Origin: CAIWHR01 sp963709525 | GTDB lineage: Bacteria; Pseudomonadota; Gammaproteobacteria; Burkholderiales; Casimicrobiaceae | Direction of reading: 5' to 3' | DNA length: 64,000 bases | NCBI GenBank assembly: GCA_963709525.1 | Contig: CAVPXB010000018.1 | Location: 1 to 64,000, forward strand | Shown: piece by piece, positions 9,036-17,477 of the stretch | How the letters are laid out: every line of letters begins with the position of its first letter | How positions within the stretch are numbered: the stretch's first letter is position 1 | Translations under genes and position numbers: made by a program | The notes under the pieces: model-generated | The model's input: only the letters and a program-made list of their open reading frames with translations | Databases searched by the model: none | Told to the model about the DNA's origin: nothing

Positions 9036-10484
9036 CTACTGCGCGGGGGCCTTTGCCGCGGCCACACTTCTCGGCGGCAACGCGATCGCACCCGCGATAT
9101 CCACCCAACCGCCGCCCATGGCCTGATAGACGTTGACGACCTGAACGTGCCTGTCGGCGAGCAGGCGCACCGACGCGAGTTCGGCCGCGAAGAGTTCGTT
9201 CTCGGCGATCAGCACATCGAGGTATCCGCTCACGCCCTTGTCGAACTTGAGGTTGGACAGCCGGGCGAACTCGCGCAATGCCGCGACGCGTTGGGTCTGC
9301 ATCGCGACTTCCTCGATCCTTCGCTGCGAGCCGGTCAGCGCGTCGTTGGTCTCGCGGAACGCGCCGAGGATCGTCCGCTGGTAGAAGAAGATCGCCTGTT
9401 GCTGCTGCGCCTCGGCCGAGCGCACCTGTCCTTCGATGGCGCCGAAAGTGAAGATCGGGCCGGCGAGGCCCGCGCCCACCAGCCAGGCGCTCGCGGGGCC
9501 GGTCAGGAAGTTGCCGAAGGCGGTGCTGGCGGTTCCGAGCGCGCCGGTGAGGGAGATCGTCGGATAGTAGAGCGCGCGCGCCGCGCCGATGCTGGCATTG
9601 GCGGCGACGAGGTTCTGCTCGGCTTGCAGGATGTCGGGCCGGCGCTGCAGCAGCGCGGAGGGAAGGTCCGCCGGAATCTGCGGCGCGACGAGCTGGTCGA
9701 TGGTCTTCCCCCGCGGGATCGGCCCCGGATTGCGTCCGAGCAGGATCGAGATCAGGTTCTCCTGCGCGGCGATCTGCTGCTGGAAGGACGGAATCGCGGC
9801 GAGCGCCTGCTGGACCTGCGAACGGATCTGCACCACCTCCGTCTGCGACACGACGCCGGCCTTGAAGCGCAGGTCGAAGATGCGCGCGGTCTCGCCGAAG
9901 TTCGCTGCCGTGGCCTGGGCAATCTCCAGCTGCCGGTCCAGCGCGCGCAACCCGATGTAGCTCGATGCAACGCCGCTCACCACCGACAGCACGACCCCCC
10001 GTTGCGCCTGCTCGCTGGCGTAGACCTGCGCCTGCGCCGCCTCGCCCAGGCGGCGGACCCGACCGAAGAGGTCGAGTTGCCAGGACGCACCGAGCGATCC
10101 CTGGTACAGGGTGAAATAGGGATCGGCGCCGGCGGGCAGCGGCGGCTGGCCAACCCGGCTGGCGCGGGCGCGGGACGCGTCCGCGCCGTAGCCGATCTGG
10201 GGGAACAACTGGGAACGTGTCGAATCGAGGGCGCCGATGAACTGGTCGACGCGGGCGGCGGCAATTCGGACATCGCGATTCTCGCGCAGCGACGTTTCGA
10301 TCAGATCGTTGAGCACCGGATCGCCAAACTGCTCCCACCACCTGGTGTTGGCGACGTCGGCCGCTTTCGGGTAGTCGATCCGCCAGGACGGCGGGGCGTC
10401 CGCGACGGGGCGCACGTAGTCCGGTCCGACGGTGCAGCCCGCGAGGGCAACGGCAACGAGCGCTGCGAGTGCGCGGGTTTTCAT
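9036..10484 (-). CDS. RND efflux outer-membrane lipoprotein (NodT/OprM family)
   Basis: 482-residue outer-membrane factor forming the exit duct of tripartite efflux systems. Signal peptide with lipobox LAGCTVG (Cys 16), then the family start TVGPDYVRPVADAPPSWR and two repeats of the outer-membrane efflux fold, each with long helices (SASTxLFP-like STRSQLFPQIGYGADASR; RPDILQAEQNLVAANASIGA). The tail SVAAAKAPAQ is unstructured. It is on the opposite strand from the RND pump at 312-3379, so shared use is possible but not shown. The promoter would lie in the repeat-bearing gap at 10485-10960. Confidence 0.9.
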   Translation of the reverse strand: MKTRALAALVAVALAGCTVGPDYVRPVADAPPSWRIDYPKAADVANTRWWEQFGDPVLNDLIETSLRENRDVRIAAARVDQFIGALDSTRSQLFPQIGYGADASRARASRVGQPPLPAGADPYFTLYQGSLGASWQLDLFGRVRRLGEAAQAQVYASEQAQRGVVLSVVSGVASSYIGLRALDRQLEIAQATAANFGETARIFDLRFKAGVVSQTEVVQIRSQVQQALAAIPSFQQQIAAQENLISILLGRNPGPIPRGKTIDQLVAPQIPADLPSALLQRRPDILQAEQNLVAANASIGAARALYYPTISLTGALGTASTAFGNFLTGPASAWLVGAGLAGPIFTFGAIEGQVRSAEAQQQQAIFFYQRTILGAFRETNDALTGSQRRIEEVAMQTQRVAALREFARLSNLKFDKGVSGYLDVLIAENELFAAELASVRLLADRHVQVVNVYQAMGGGWVDIAGAIALPPRSVAAAKAPAQ

Positions 10485-10742
10485 CTCGGTCTCCTTGCTT
10501 TGAAGTGCGGGAGGCGACAGGGCCGGCGTCGCATCAACATCGCGTGGCTCCGGCGGCGCTCGCTTCCTTGCTTCGAATGGTGGGCAACCCGAGGATCATA
10601 ACCGCGCCCCGATGCCGTCGTCCATTGCGTCGGGGTGTTCGGCGCCGGCGCCGCGGCGAAGCAGAATGCCCCATCCGCGCTGCGAGTCGCGGTCCCGGTC
10701 GGGGTCGAAGGTATAATCGACGCCAGCCGCCGGTCGATGCGT
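10485..10742. other. intergenic region, no gene seen
   Basis: About 260 bp between the efflux lipoprotein start and the repeat block. It must hold the promoter of the minus-strand lipoprotein gene, but I could not identify a convincing -35/-10 pair. ORFs that cross it are continuations into the repeats and have no family features. Confidence 0.5.
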
Positions 10743-10850
10743 CCCTTTGACAGGCTCAGGACAGGCCCTTCGACAGGCTCAGGACAGCCCTTCGACGGCT
10801 CAGGACGGCCTTCGACAGGCTCAGGACAGGCCCTTCGACAAGCTCAGGGC
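10743..10850. repeat. intergenic repeat cluster, TTCGACAGGCTCAGGAC-type units (locus 1)
   Basis: Five tandem, slightly diverged units of about 21-23 bp with the core TTCGACAGGCTCAGGACAGG, ending in TTCGACAAGCTCAGGGCGAA. The same unit occurs at 22771-22910 and, in reverse orientation, at 32971-33090. Translated, it gives the spurious FDRLRTG peptide often seen in annotation databases. The outermost unit is an imperfect palindrome (CCTTCG ... CGAACGG). Confidence 0.9.
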
Positions 10851-10940
10851 GAACGGTTCAATCTTGTTCGTGCGGGATCAGAACGGTTCAATCTCATTCG
10901 TACCGGATCAGAACGGTTCAATCTCATTCGTGCCGGATCA
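10851..10940. repeat. three tandem 30-bp direct repeats
   Basis: Three consecutive 30-bp copies at 10851-10880, 10881-10910 and 10911-10940. Each begins GAACGGTTCAATCT and ends CCGGATCA (first copy GCGGGATCA). The last runs into GGATCAAT (10935-10942). The second and third copies differ at one position. There are no spacers, so this is not a CRISPR array. Single related copies occur at 22906-22937 and around 32967. Confidence 0.9.
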
Positions 10941-10960
10941 ATAAGGCGGGGAAGAACATC

Positions 10961-11182
10961 ATGCGCTACGTCTACATCGGGCTGATCGTCGCCTTCACGG
11001 CGCTCGTCCTGCTGTTCAAGTTCCAGAATCTCGAGACCGTGACGGTTTCGCTGTTTTCTTCCAGCATCACTCTTCCGGTGTCCGTCCTGGTGTTGGGGAT
11101 CTACCTGCTCGGCATGTTGACGGGCGGGTTCGTCCTCGCGCTCTTGCGCACCTGGATCGGTCACGCCCGCGGCCGTCTCTGA
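10961..11182 (+). CDS. LapA-domain (DUF1049) membrane protein
   Basis: 73-residue protein with two transmembrane helices, the first at residues 4-20 (YVYIGLIVAFTALVLLFKFQ) and the second at 42-62 (VSVLVLGIYLLGMLTGGFVL). The motif FKFQNLETVTVSLF between them is typical of the lipopolysaccharide assembly protein A domain, which in E. coli acts with LapB in LPS control. It starts 19 bp after the repeat cluster at 10743-10942, so any promoter must lie in or before the repeats. The family call is good; the exact role here is unknown. Confidence 0.8.
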   Translation: MRYVYIGLIVAFTALVLLFKFQNLETVTVSLFSSSITLPVSVLVLGIYLLGMLTGGFVLALLRTWIGHARGRL

Positions 11183-11318
11183 CCGGCGACGGCATCGGGT
11201 CGCCCCGCGAAGCAGTCGAACGGACCGCGACTGCGCCGGCCCCGGCGCCCGGGCCGACTGCGAAGCGACGGCAGGTGCGCTCGACGGTGCGATGAATGGC
11301 GCGCTGGCCGCGCCTGGT

Positions 11319-12774
11319 TCAAAAGGCCCCGAACGCCGAACCGAGGACGATCACCACGACCAACGCCAGCAGGGGGCCGAGAATGCCGACGATCACGATG
11401 TCGAAGTAACTTTCCCGATGCGTCGAGCCGCAGACGGCGAGCATCGTGACGACGGCGCCGTTATGGGGCAGGGTGTCGAGGGTGCCGGCGCTCATCACCG
11501 CAACGCGATGCAATGCCGCCGGATCCAGGCCCACCTGCGCGGCGAGTTGCAGGTAAGTGGCACCCAGCGCATCGAGCGCAATGCTCATCCCGCCCGACGC
11601 CGACCCTGTCATTGCCGAGAGGACGGTGGTGGAAATCGCCAGCGAAACGAGCGGCCCGCCCTCTATCGACAGCACCCAGTCGCTGACCATGGCGAAGGCA
11701 GGCATGGCCGCGACTACGGCCCCGAAACCGACCAGGCTCGCCACGCTGAGGACCGGCAGCCCCGAGGCGTTCACCCCCGCGTCGAAGGTGTTCCTCAACG
11801 CCGGCAGGCGCTTGCGGTTGAGCAGGACCAGCACGGCAATGGCCGACGAGAGCGCCACGATCACCGACCACACGCCGCTCACCGCCGAGAGCGGCGTGGC
11901 ACCCCATCGATCCTCCGCAAGGAAGCTCGTATCCACGCGCGGCAGCACCCCCATGGACATGCACCAGATTGACGAGCACCACCACGAAGAGCGGCAGCAT
12001 CGCGACCAGCGTGCCGGGCGAGCGTTCGCTGCGGTGGCCGTGGTGAACCTCCGCGGGGTCGAAGGTGCTCGCCGTCGTCGCACGCTCCCGCACCGTCGGA
12101 TCCTCGGCCGCGGCATCGGCGGCCGCGCGCCCTGCGCCGAAGCCTTCCCCCGCGCGTCGCGCCGCCGTCTCCGCGCGCGCAAGCCACCAGAGTCCGAAAC
12201 CGAGCATGATGACTGCTGCGATGATGCCCAATCCGGGCGCGGCAAACGGGGTCGTGCCAAAGAACGGCATCGGAATCGCGTTCTGGATGGCCGGCGTGCC
12301 CGGCAAGGCGGACATGGTGAAGGTCGCGGTGCCGAGCAGGATGGCGACCGGTACGAGGCGGTTCGGAATGTCTGCCGCGCGAAACAGCGCCTGCGCCATC
12401 GGAGCGATCACGAAGACGGCGACGAAGACGCTGACTCCGCCGTAGGTGACCAACGCGCCGGCGAGCACCACCGCCAGGACCGCGCGCCCCGGGCCGAGCC
12501 GTTCGGTCATGAAGCGCGCGATCGCCGTCACCGAGCCGCTGTCGTCCATGAGCTTTCCGAACAGGGCGCCGAGCAGGAACAGGGGAAAGAACTGGGCGAT
12601 AAACCCGCCGGCCGCGCCCATGAACGTCTGCGTCCAGTGCGCGAGCAGGGGCTCTCCCGCGGCGATCGCGGCGATCATCGCAGCAGCCGGCGCCAGCACG
12701 AGCACGCTCCAGCCGCGAAAAGACAGCCAGATCAGGACGCCAAGCGCCGCGACAATCCCCAACAATCCAGTCAC
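11319..12774 (-). CDS. GntP-family permease (frameshifted)
   Basis: Membrane transporter of the GntP/gluconate or short-chain carboxylate type, about 485 residues. GTG start at 12774 (VTGLLGIVAALGVLIWLSFR) overlaps the patatin stop (GTGA). N-terminal half: FPLFLLGALFGKLMDDSGSV, VTYGGVSVFVAVFVIAPMAQ and TATFTMSALPGTPAIQN. C-terminal half, after one frame change near 11955-11965: SALTGSASGGMSIALDALGA-like stretch and LPHNGAVVTMLAVCG, both family hallmarks. The middle loop (residues about 230-290) is Ala/Arg rich and variable. The substrate is likely an organic acid, by family only. Coupling to a patatin phospholipase is unusual. Confidence 0.82.
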
Positions 12775-14051
12775 GCTGCAGGTGCTCCAGCAGGCTCCGG
12801 ATAGCGGGCGTCGTTCGGGTAGGACGCGAAGTCCTTGCCGAGCGTCCGCCAGTTCGACAGCCATTGTTCCGCCACCTGCTGCCCCTCGTCGCGAAGCTTC
12901 CCGTAATGACCGGGGCTGCGGTCGAATTTGGACGTGTGATGCAGGCCCCAAGCCGTTTCCTGGGTCATTTTGATCGTGCGGACTTCGACGATCTTGCGAT
13001 TGTTCAACGGCGGATGCTTGTCCCCGTGTTCGCTGATCCACCGGTTGATGGTCAGAATGTGGTCGAGCTCCTGGTTCAGCGACAGGTTGCCGGCCAGGTC
13101 GTTCTCCCGATCCCTGATGTCGTCGAGGCCGATGGCCAACGAAGCGGGATGGAATTCCTGCGGATTGATGCGGACGACCCAGATCTCATCCGGCTTCTCC
13201 TGTTTGGTGGCCGCATCGAGCAGGTTGCGCACGGGAGGATTCTGCGAATAAAGGCCGTCCCAGTAGTAACCATTGCGGGTGACGCTCGTTCCCGGTGTGC
13301 AGGTCGGAAAGACCATGTCGCCGATCACCTGCGCCGGCAGAACTTCGGGCAGCGTTCCCGATGCCGCGACGCCCGAAAGCGACAGCGAACGGCGCATCCG
13401 CCAGCGGGTGGCGTCGTACTGATCGAACTGCGGCCCGCCGGGCAGCAAACCCAATTGCTCGAGTGTCTTGTCCGAATCGAAGACCTCGAAGTTGCCGCTG
13501 AGAACCTCGATGGCGCCCACCAGGATCCGCAGATCCGCCTTCGCCACCGCCGGCCAGTCGATCGTATCGAAGTCGGGACACAACGCTTCGAGGAGCGCCG
13601 GAAATCCCAGGTATTCCGGCCGCGCCCCCATCATCGACAGGCCGGCCATGCCGAGCTTCCCGTGCGAGTCGTACGGATTGGACGCCGGAAACGGCATGCC
13701 CTTCGACATCCACTGCAGGAGGGTGCCGACCATTTGATTGTGCGCGGTCTCCGCGGGAGTCGTCGCGGCAAACGTGGTCCAGAGGAAGTCCAGGCGTTCG
13801 ATCGCCTTGTCGAGCGTGCCGCACTCTGCATCGCGGTCGTTCGGGACGAGGCCGTACCACGCCGCCAGTGCACAGAGCGCGCCGGCCGAGGTGCCGCTGA
13901 CGGCGACGATGTCGAAGCTTTCGCCCCCTTTCGGGCTGGCATCCCACAGCTTCTTGGTCCTCAGGATCTGCGTCAGGACGCCCCAGGTGAACGCCGCATG
14001 CGTGCCACCGCCTTGACAGGCGATCGCGACTTTCTTCTTGCCCATAGCCAT
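12771..14051 (-). CDS. patatin-like phospholipase
   Basis: 426-residue acyl hydrolase. All three patatin motifs are present: the oxyanion loop ACQGGGTHAAFTWG near the N-terminus, the nucleophile elbow VSGTSAGALCALAA (Gly-x-Ser-x-Gly), and the catalytic aspartate in GYYWDGLYSQNPP (Asp-Gly). The start is at 14051 (MAMGKKKVAIACQ), supported by GGAGAA just upstream; a longer ORF to 14138 lacks this. No signal peptide, so probably cytoplasmic or secreted by another route. The stop overlaps the GntP permease start (GTGA at 12771-12774). It is divergent from outer-membrane phospholipase A. Confidence 0.9.
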   Translation of the reverse strand: MAMGKKKVAIACQGGGTHAAFTWGVLTQILRTKKLWDASPKGGESFDIVAVSGTSAGALCALAAWYGLVPNDRDAECGTLDKAIERLDFLWTTFAATTPAETAHNQMVGTLLQWMSKGMPFPASNPYDSHGKLGMAGLSMMGARPEYLGFPALLEALCPDFDTIDWPAVAKADLRILVGAIEVLSGNFEVFDSDKTLEQLGLLPGGPQFDQYDATRWRMRRSLSLSGVAASGTLPEVLPAQVIGDMVFPTCTPGTSVTRNGYYWDGLYSQNPPVRNLLDAATKQEKPDEIWVVRINPQEFHPASLAIGLDDIRDRENDLAGNLSLNQELDHILTINRWISEHGDKHPPLNNRKIVEVRTIKMTQETAWGLHHTSKFDRSPGHYGKLRDEGQQVAEQWLSNWRTLGKDFASYPNDARYPEPAGAPAA

Positions 14052-14203
14052 TTCTCCTTCGCGCCGTGCCGCTTGTTCGGCATGGACCAACCCCGGCGGG
14101 ATTGCCGATCGATGCCGACAGAATCGGCCTCCTGGCAAGCATGCGCTGACGGGGTCAGTTTACATGGAGGGCGGCGCGGCGCAATGGCAGCCGCTTTTGC
14201 ATC

Positions 14204-14209
14204 TATAAT
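14204..14209 (+). promoter_or_regulatory. probable -10 box of pldA (TATAAT)
   Basis: A perfect TATAAT lies 38 bp upstream of the pldA ATG at 14247. The -35 region at the usual distance (near 14181-14187, GCAATGG) is poor, so the promoter is weak or activator-dependent if real. Confidence 0.4.
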
Positions 14210-14246
14210 CGGAACCCCTCGGCCTGGCCGGAACTGCCTCGAAGAA

Positions 14247-15299
14247 ATGGACATGAAAGCATCCCGACATACCTTGCGTCTTTGCGCCTTCCTGTCCGCA
14301 GCCGTCGCAGGCGGCGTCCTCGCCCAGGCGCGGCCCGCCACGCCGGCCGAGTGCCACAACATTGCCTCGGGCGCGGAGCGCCTCGCCTGCTATGACTTGG
14401 TCAGCGGCCGCGCCGCCGATACGCGCCAGGAAGCCGCGCCAGCGGCGCAAGCGCCTGCGAGCGTTGCGGCAGGCGCGACGAGCCGCCCGGAGCGCGCGAA
14501 GACGTCGATGATCGACGAGGCCTGGGATTTCGACCCGTCGTCGCCCGCGGCCGACATCCGCTACTACCACGCCAACTACCTGCTGTTCGGGCGTTATACG
14601 GACAGCGTCAACCTCGCGCCCTACGAGCCGCTGTTCGCGGCCGCCGGCAAGGCGGAGGAAATAAGCTCCACCGAGGCGAAATTCCAGATCAGCTTCAAGG
14701 GGCGCCTTTGGGCCACCGACGATCGGCGCTGGGGCGTGTGGGCCGCTTATACGCAGCAGAACCAGTGGCAGCTTTACAATGGGGATGTTTCGCGCCCGTT
14801 TCGTGAAACCAACTACATGCCCGAACTGCTGGTGAGCTACCGGCCGGACGTGGACCTTGGCGGCGGATTTCGCTGGGGCGTGGTGAATGCGGGATTCAAC
14901 CACCAGTCGAACGGCAGGGCCGATATTCTCTCGCGCAGCTGGAATCGGATATTTGCCGAGTTCGGCGTCGAGCGCGACAACCTGATGCTCACGGGGCGCG
15001 TGTGGTATCGACTCAAGGAGAACGCCAGCGACGACGACAACCCGGATATCACCGATTACTACGGCAACGGCGAGATCGCTGCCCTGTACCGTTGGCGCGG
15101 CAACAGCTTTTCGGTCGGCGGCCGGGGCAACGTGCGAACGGGGAAAGGGGCGATCCAGGCTGCGTGGACGACGCCGCCCTTTCTCGGGCCGCTGCGCGGT
15201 TACGTGCAGGTCTTTTCCGGATACGGCGAGAGCCTGATCGACTACAACTGGAAGCAGACGACAATCGGCGCCGGAGTCGCGTTGAGCGACGGACTCTAG
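14247..15299 (+). CDS. pldA: outer-membrane phospholipase A1 (OMPLA)
   Basis: 350-residue beta-barrel phospholipase that hydrolyses misplaced phospholipids in the outer leaflet. Signal peptide at residues 1-27 (LCAFLSAAVAGGVLAQA), then an extended region of about 70 residues with AECHNIASGAERLACYDLVS, a pattern shared by some proteobacterial OMPLAs. The catalytic block is FNHQSNGRADILSRSWNR: His and Ser of the catalytic pair and the downstream Ser/Arg that bind calcium at the dimer interface. The chain ends IGAGVALSDGL, short of a typical Phe terminus. ATG 14247 is used; ATG 14253 is an alternative. Divergent from patatin. Confidence 0.9.
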   Translation: MDMKASRHTLRLCAFLSAAVAGGVLAQARPATPAECHNIASGAERLACYDLVSGRAADTRQEAAPAAQAPASVAAGATSRPERAKTSMIDEAWDFDPSSPAADIRYYHANYLLFGRYTDSVNLAPYEPLFAAAGKAEEISSTEAKFQISFKGRLWATDDRRWGVWAAYTQQNQWQLYNGDVSRPFRETNYMPELLVSYRPDVDLGGGFRWGVVNAGFNHQSNGRADILSRSWNRIFAEFGVERDNLMLTGRVWYRLKENASDDDNPDITDYYGNGEIAALYRWRGNSFSVGGRGNVRTGKGAIQAAWTTPPFLGPLRGYVQVFSGYGESLIDYNWKQTTIGAGVALSDGL

Positions 15300-15363
15300 C
15301 CGTCTCACGGGCACTCTCAAACACATCAAACTCTCACCCACTCATTCGCCACTCGAGGACTCC

Positions 15364-16227
15364 ATGGTCAAGCGTTTCCTTGCAGCACTGATCGTCGCCG
15401 CAGGTCTTGTCGCCGTCGGCGCGACGGCCCAGACCACCTCCAATACATTGGCAAAGATCAGGTCGGCCAAGGCCATCAACGTCGCCTATTCGGCGGACTC
15501 GCTGCCGTTCTCCTTTGCGGGTGCCAACAACGAGCCGGCGGGGTACTCGATCGACCTGTGCAAGCGTGTCATTGCGCAGATCGGTCGTGCGGTCGGCGAG
15601 CCGAACCTGAAAGTGAACTGGCTTGCCGGTTCGGTCACCGAGCGCCTGCAGATGGTCGCTGATGGCCGCGCCGATCTCGAATGCGCCAACACGACGCAGA
15701 CGCAGTCCCGGCTCGCCAACGTCGATTTCTCGAACCTGATCTTCCTCGACGGCGGCGGATTCCTCGTCAAGGCCGGATCGCCGGTCAATCAGATCGCGGA
15801 CCTGGCCGGAAAGCGCGTCGCCGTCCTCAAGGGCACGACCACCGAGACACGGCTTAACGACACGCTGCGCCGCAGCCTCGTCAACGCTACCGTCGTGACG
15901 ATCACCGACGCCAAGGAGGGCGTTGCGATGGTGGAAGCGGGCAGCGTCGACGCCTACGCGGGCGACAAGATCAAGCTCATCGGCCTGGCCATCCAGGCGA
16001 AGGAGCCGGCCAAGCTCGCGTTGCTGGCGCAGGAGTTGTCGATCGAGCCGTACGCGATGGCGTTGCCGCGCAATGATTCCACGCTGCGCCTCGAGGTCAA
16101 CAGGGCGCTCACGCAGGTCTACATGGGCGGCGATATCGAGGAGATCTTTGCCCAATGGCTGGGCAAGCTCGGACGTCCGACCAGTCTGCTCGCCGCCATG
16201 TACCTGCTGAATTCGATTCCCGAGTGA
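15364..16227 (+). CDS. amino-acid ABC transporter substrate-binding protein (GltI-like)
   Basis: 287 residues with a signal peptide (FLAALIVAAGLVAVGATAQ). The SBP family-3 fold is shown by INVAYSADSLPFSFAGANNE, PAGYSIDLCKRVIAQIG, RADLECANTTQTQSRLANVD and VAVLKGTTTETRLNDTLRR. The ECANTTxTxxR segment is like glutamate/aspartate binding proteins. No permease or ATPase gene lies beside it, so it would have to serve a transporter encoded elsewhere, or act as a sensor. It starts 64 bp after pldA and is followed by a lipoprotein gene. Confidence 0.85.
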   Translation: MVKRFLAALIVAAGLVAVGATAQTTSNTLAKIRSAKAINVAYSADSLPFSFAGANNEPAGYSIDLCKRVIAQIGRAVGEPNLKVNWLAGSVTERLQMVADGRADLECANTTQTQSRLANVDFSNLIFLDGGGFLVKAGSPVNQIADLAGKRVAVLKGTTTETRLNDTLRRSLVNATVVTITDAKEGVAMVEAGSVDAYAGDKIKLIGLAIQAKEPAKLALLAQELSIEPYAMALPRNDSTLRLEVNRALTQVYMGGDIEEIFAQWLGKLGRPTSLLAAMYLLNSIPE

Positions 16228-16256
16228 ATCCCACCGTTGCGTACCGGAGAACAAAG

Positions 16257-16700
16257 ATGATGAAGTTTCTTTCCTGGCGGCGCGGTGTCGCCGCATGTGC
16301 TGCATGCTTCGCGGTGATGCTTGCCGGCTGCAATACGCCCCCGCCTTTCCAGGTCAGCGAGCAGCCCGTGGCCCGCGTCGGCACGGTCGAATCGATCACC
16401 CAGGACACCGTCCAGAACGTCAATACCACTTTGGGGACGATCGGAGGCGCGCTGATTGGCGGTGGACTCGGCAGCCTGGTTGGCGGCGGCCGGGGTCAGA
16501 CCGCGGCGACCGTCGTCGGTGCCGTCGGCGGCGGGTTCGTGGGCAACCAGGCTGCGCAGCGCAGCCAGACTTTCGTCTGGCGAATTGCGGTGCGTTACGA
16601 TGACGGCAGTTTCGCCACCATCCAGCAGACGGCAGCCCCGGCGCTGCGGATCGGCGACCGCGTTCGGGTCACGTCCACGGGAATCGAACTGTTGCGCTGA
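16257..16700 (+). CDS. glycine-zipper lipoprotein (SlyB/PcpY-like)
   Basis: 147 residues. Signal peptide with lipobox MLAGCNT (Cys 23). Then VGTVESITQDTVQNVNTTLG, a glycine zipper (GTIGGALIGGGLGSLVGGGR, VVGAVGGGFVGNQAA) and RIAVRYDDGSFATIQQTAAP ending RIGDRVRVTSTGIELLR. This order is the SlyB outer-membrane lipoprotein pattern, whose members support envelope integrity under stress. Good ribosome site GGAGA six nt upstream. It is similar in plan to the protein at 8262-8855. Confidence 0.85.
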   Translation: MMKFLSWRRGVAACAACFAVMLAGCNTPPPFQVSEQPVARVGTVESITQDTVQNVNTTLGTIGGALIGGGLGSLVGGGRGQTAATVVGAVGGGFVGNQAAQRSQTFVWRIAVRYDDGSFATIQQTAAPALRIGDRVRVTSTGIELLR

Positions 16701-16785
16701 TTCGCGGTTGCGGCTCCCCGCATACGCGGAATACCAAGGTGGACATGACCGTGCCATCGAAACCGATTCAACCAGAGGATCCCGC

Positions 16786-17424
16786 ATGAAATTCCGTTCG
16801 CTGTTCGCCGTTTTCGCGCTGGCTGCGCTCGTCGCCGGTTGCCAGAGCACGTCGATCCGGTCCGCATGGTTCGACACCAACTTCACGGGCCCGCCGATGC
16901 GCAAGGTCGTCGTCGTCGGCAGCATCAACAGCGTCTCCGATGGTCGGGTGTTCGAGGACCTCTTTGCGCAGAGGCTGCGCGCGGCGGGTGTCGAAGGTAT
17001 CGCGGGTTATACCGTCATCGCCGACGAGGCCCGCGTCACCGACGCGTCGTTTGCGTCCGCCGTCGCGAACACCGGGGCGCAGGGCCTGCTGCTCGTCAGG
17101 CTGCTGGGCGTGGATACCCGCACTCAGGTGTCGACGACGATGGTGTCTGGCGGCATGGGCTGGGGGTCGGGGCCATGGGGTGGCTCCTCATGGGGCGGCT
17201 CGACATGGGGTGGCCCAAGAGGGGTGATGGTCCCGGTGCAACAGGTCAGCCAGTACGAGCTCGCGACCGTCGAAGCGAAGCTGTTCGACGTCCAGACCCG
17301 ACAACTGGTCTGGGCGGCCACGACGACCACGTTCAATCCGACTTCGGTGGCGCGGGAGACCCCGGGCTTCGCCGATCTCATCATTGGACAACTGGCCGGT
17401 CGTGGGGTCATCGCAGGCAAGTAG
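16786..17424 (+). CDS. lipoprotein of unknown function with Trp-Gly-Gly repeat loop
   Basis: 212 residues, lipobox LVAGCQS (Cys 20). After it come RSAWFDTNFTGPPMRKVVVV, FEDLFAQRLRAAGVEGIAGY and GAQGLLLVRLLGVDTRTQVS, a pattern reminiscent of DUF4136-like lipoproteins with an alpha/beta fold. In the middle is a low-complexity loop of repeated Trp-Gly-Gly-Ser (GWGSGPWGGSSWGGSTWGG), then YELATVEAKLFDVQTRQLVW. I do not recognise a named family with certainty. It lies in a run of envelope genes on the same strand. Confidence 0.6.
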   Translation: MKFRSLFAVFALAALVAGCQSTSIRSAWFDTNFTGPPMRKVVVVGSINSVSDGRVFEDLFAQRLRAAGVEGIAGYTVIADEARVTDASFASAVANTGAQGLLLVRLLGVDTRTQVSTTMVSGGMGWGSGPWGGSSWGGSTWGGPRGVMVPVQQVSQYELATVEAKLFDVQTRQLVWAATTTTFNPTSVARETPGFADLIIGQLAGRGVIAGK

Positions 17425-17477
17425 CCCCCGGCCGGCCGCCGCATTTCATGCATTCTTCTCAATTTGGCGGCGCGGAC

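Noticed and set aside
10851..10940. CRISPR-like 30-bp repeats
   Set aside because: Copies are directly adjacent with no spacers, and no cas genes are present.
10635..10985. ORF with FDRLRTG and RFNLIR repeats
   Set aside because: It is translation of the intergenic DNA repeats and has no independent support.
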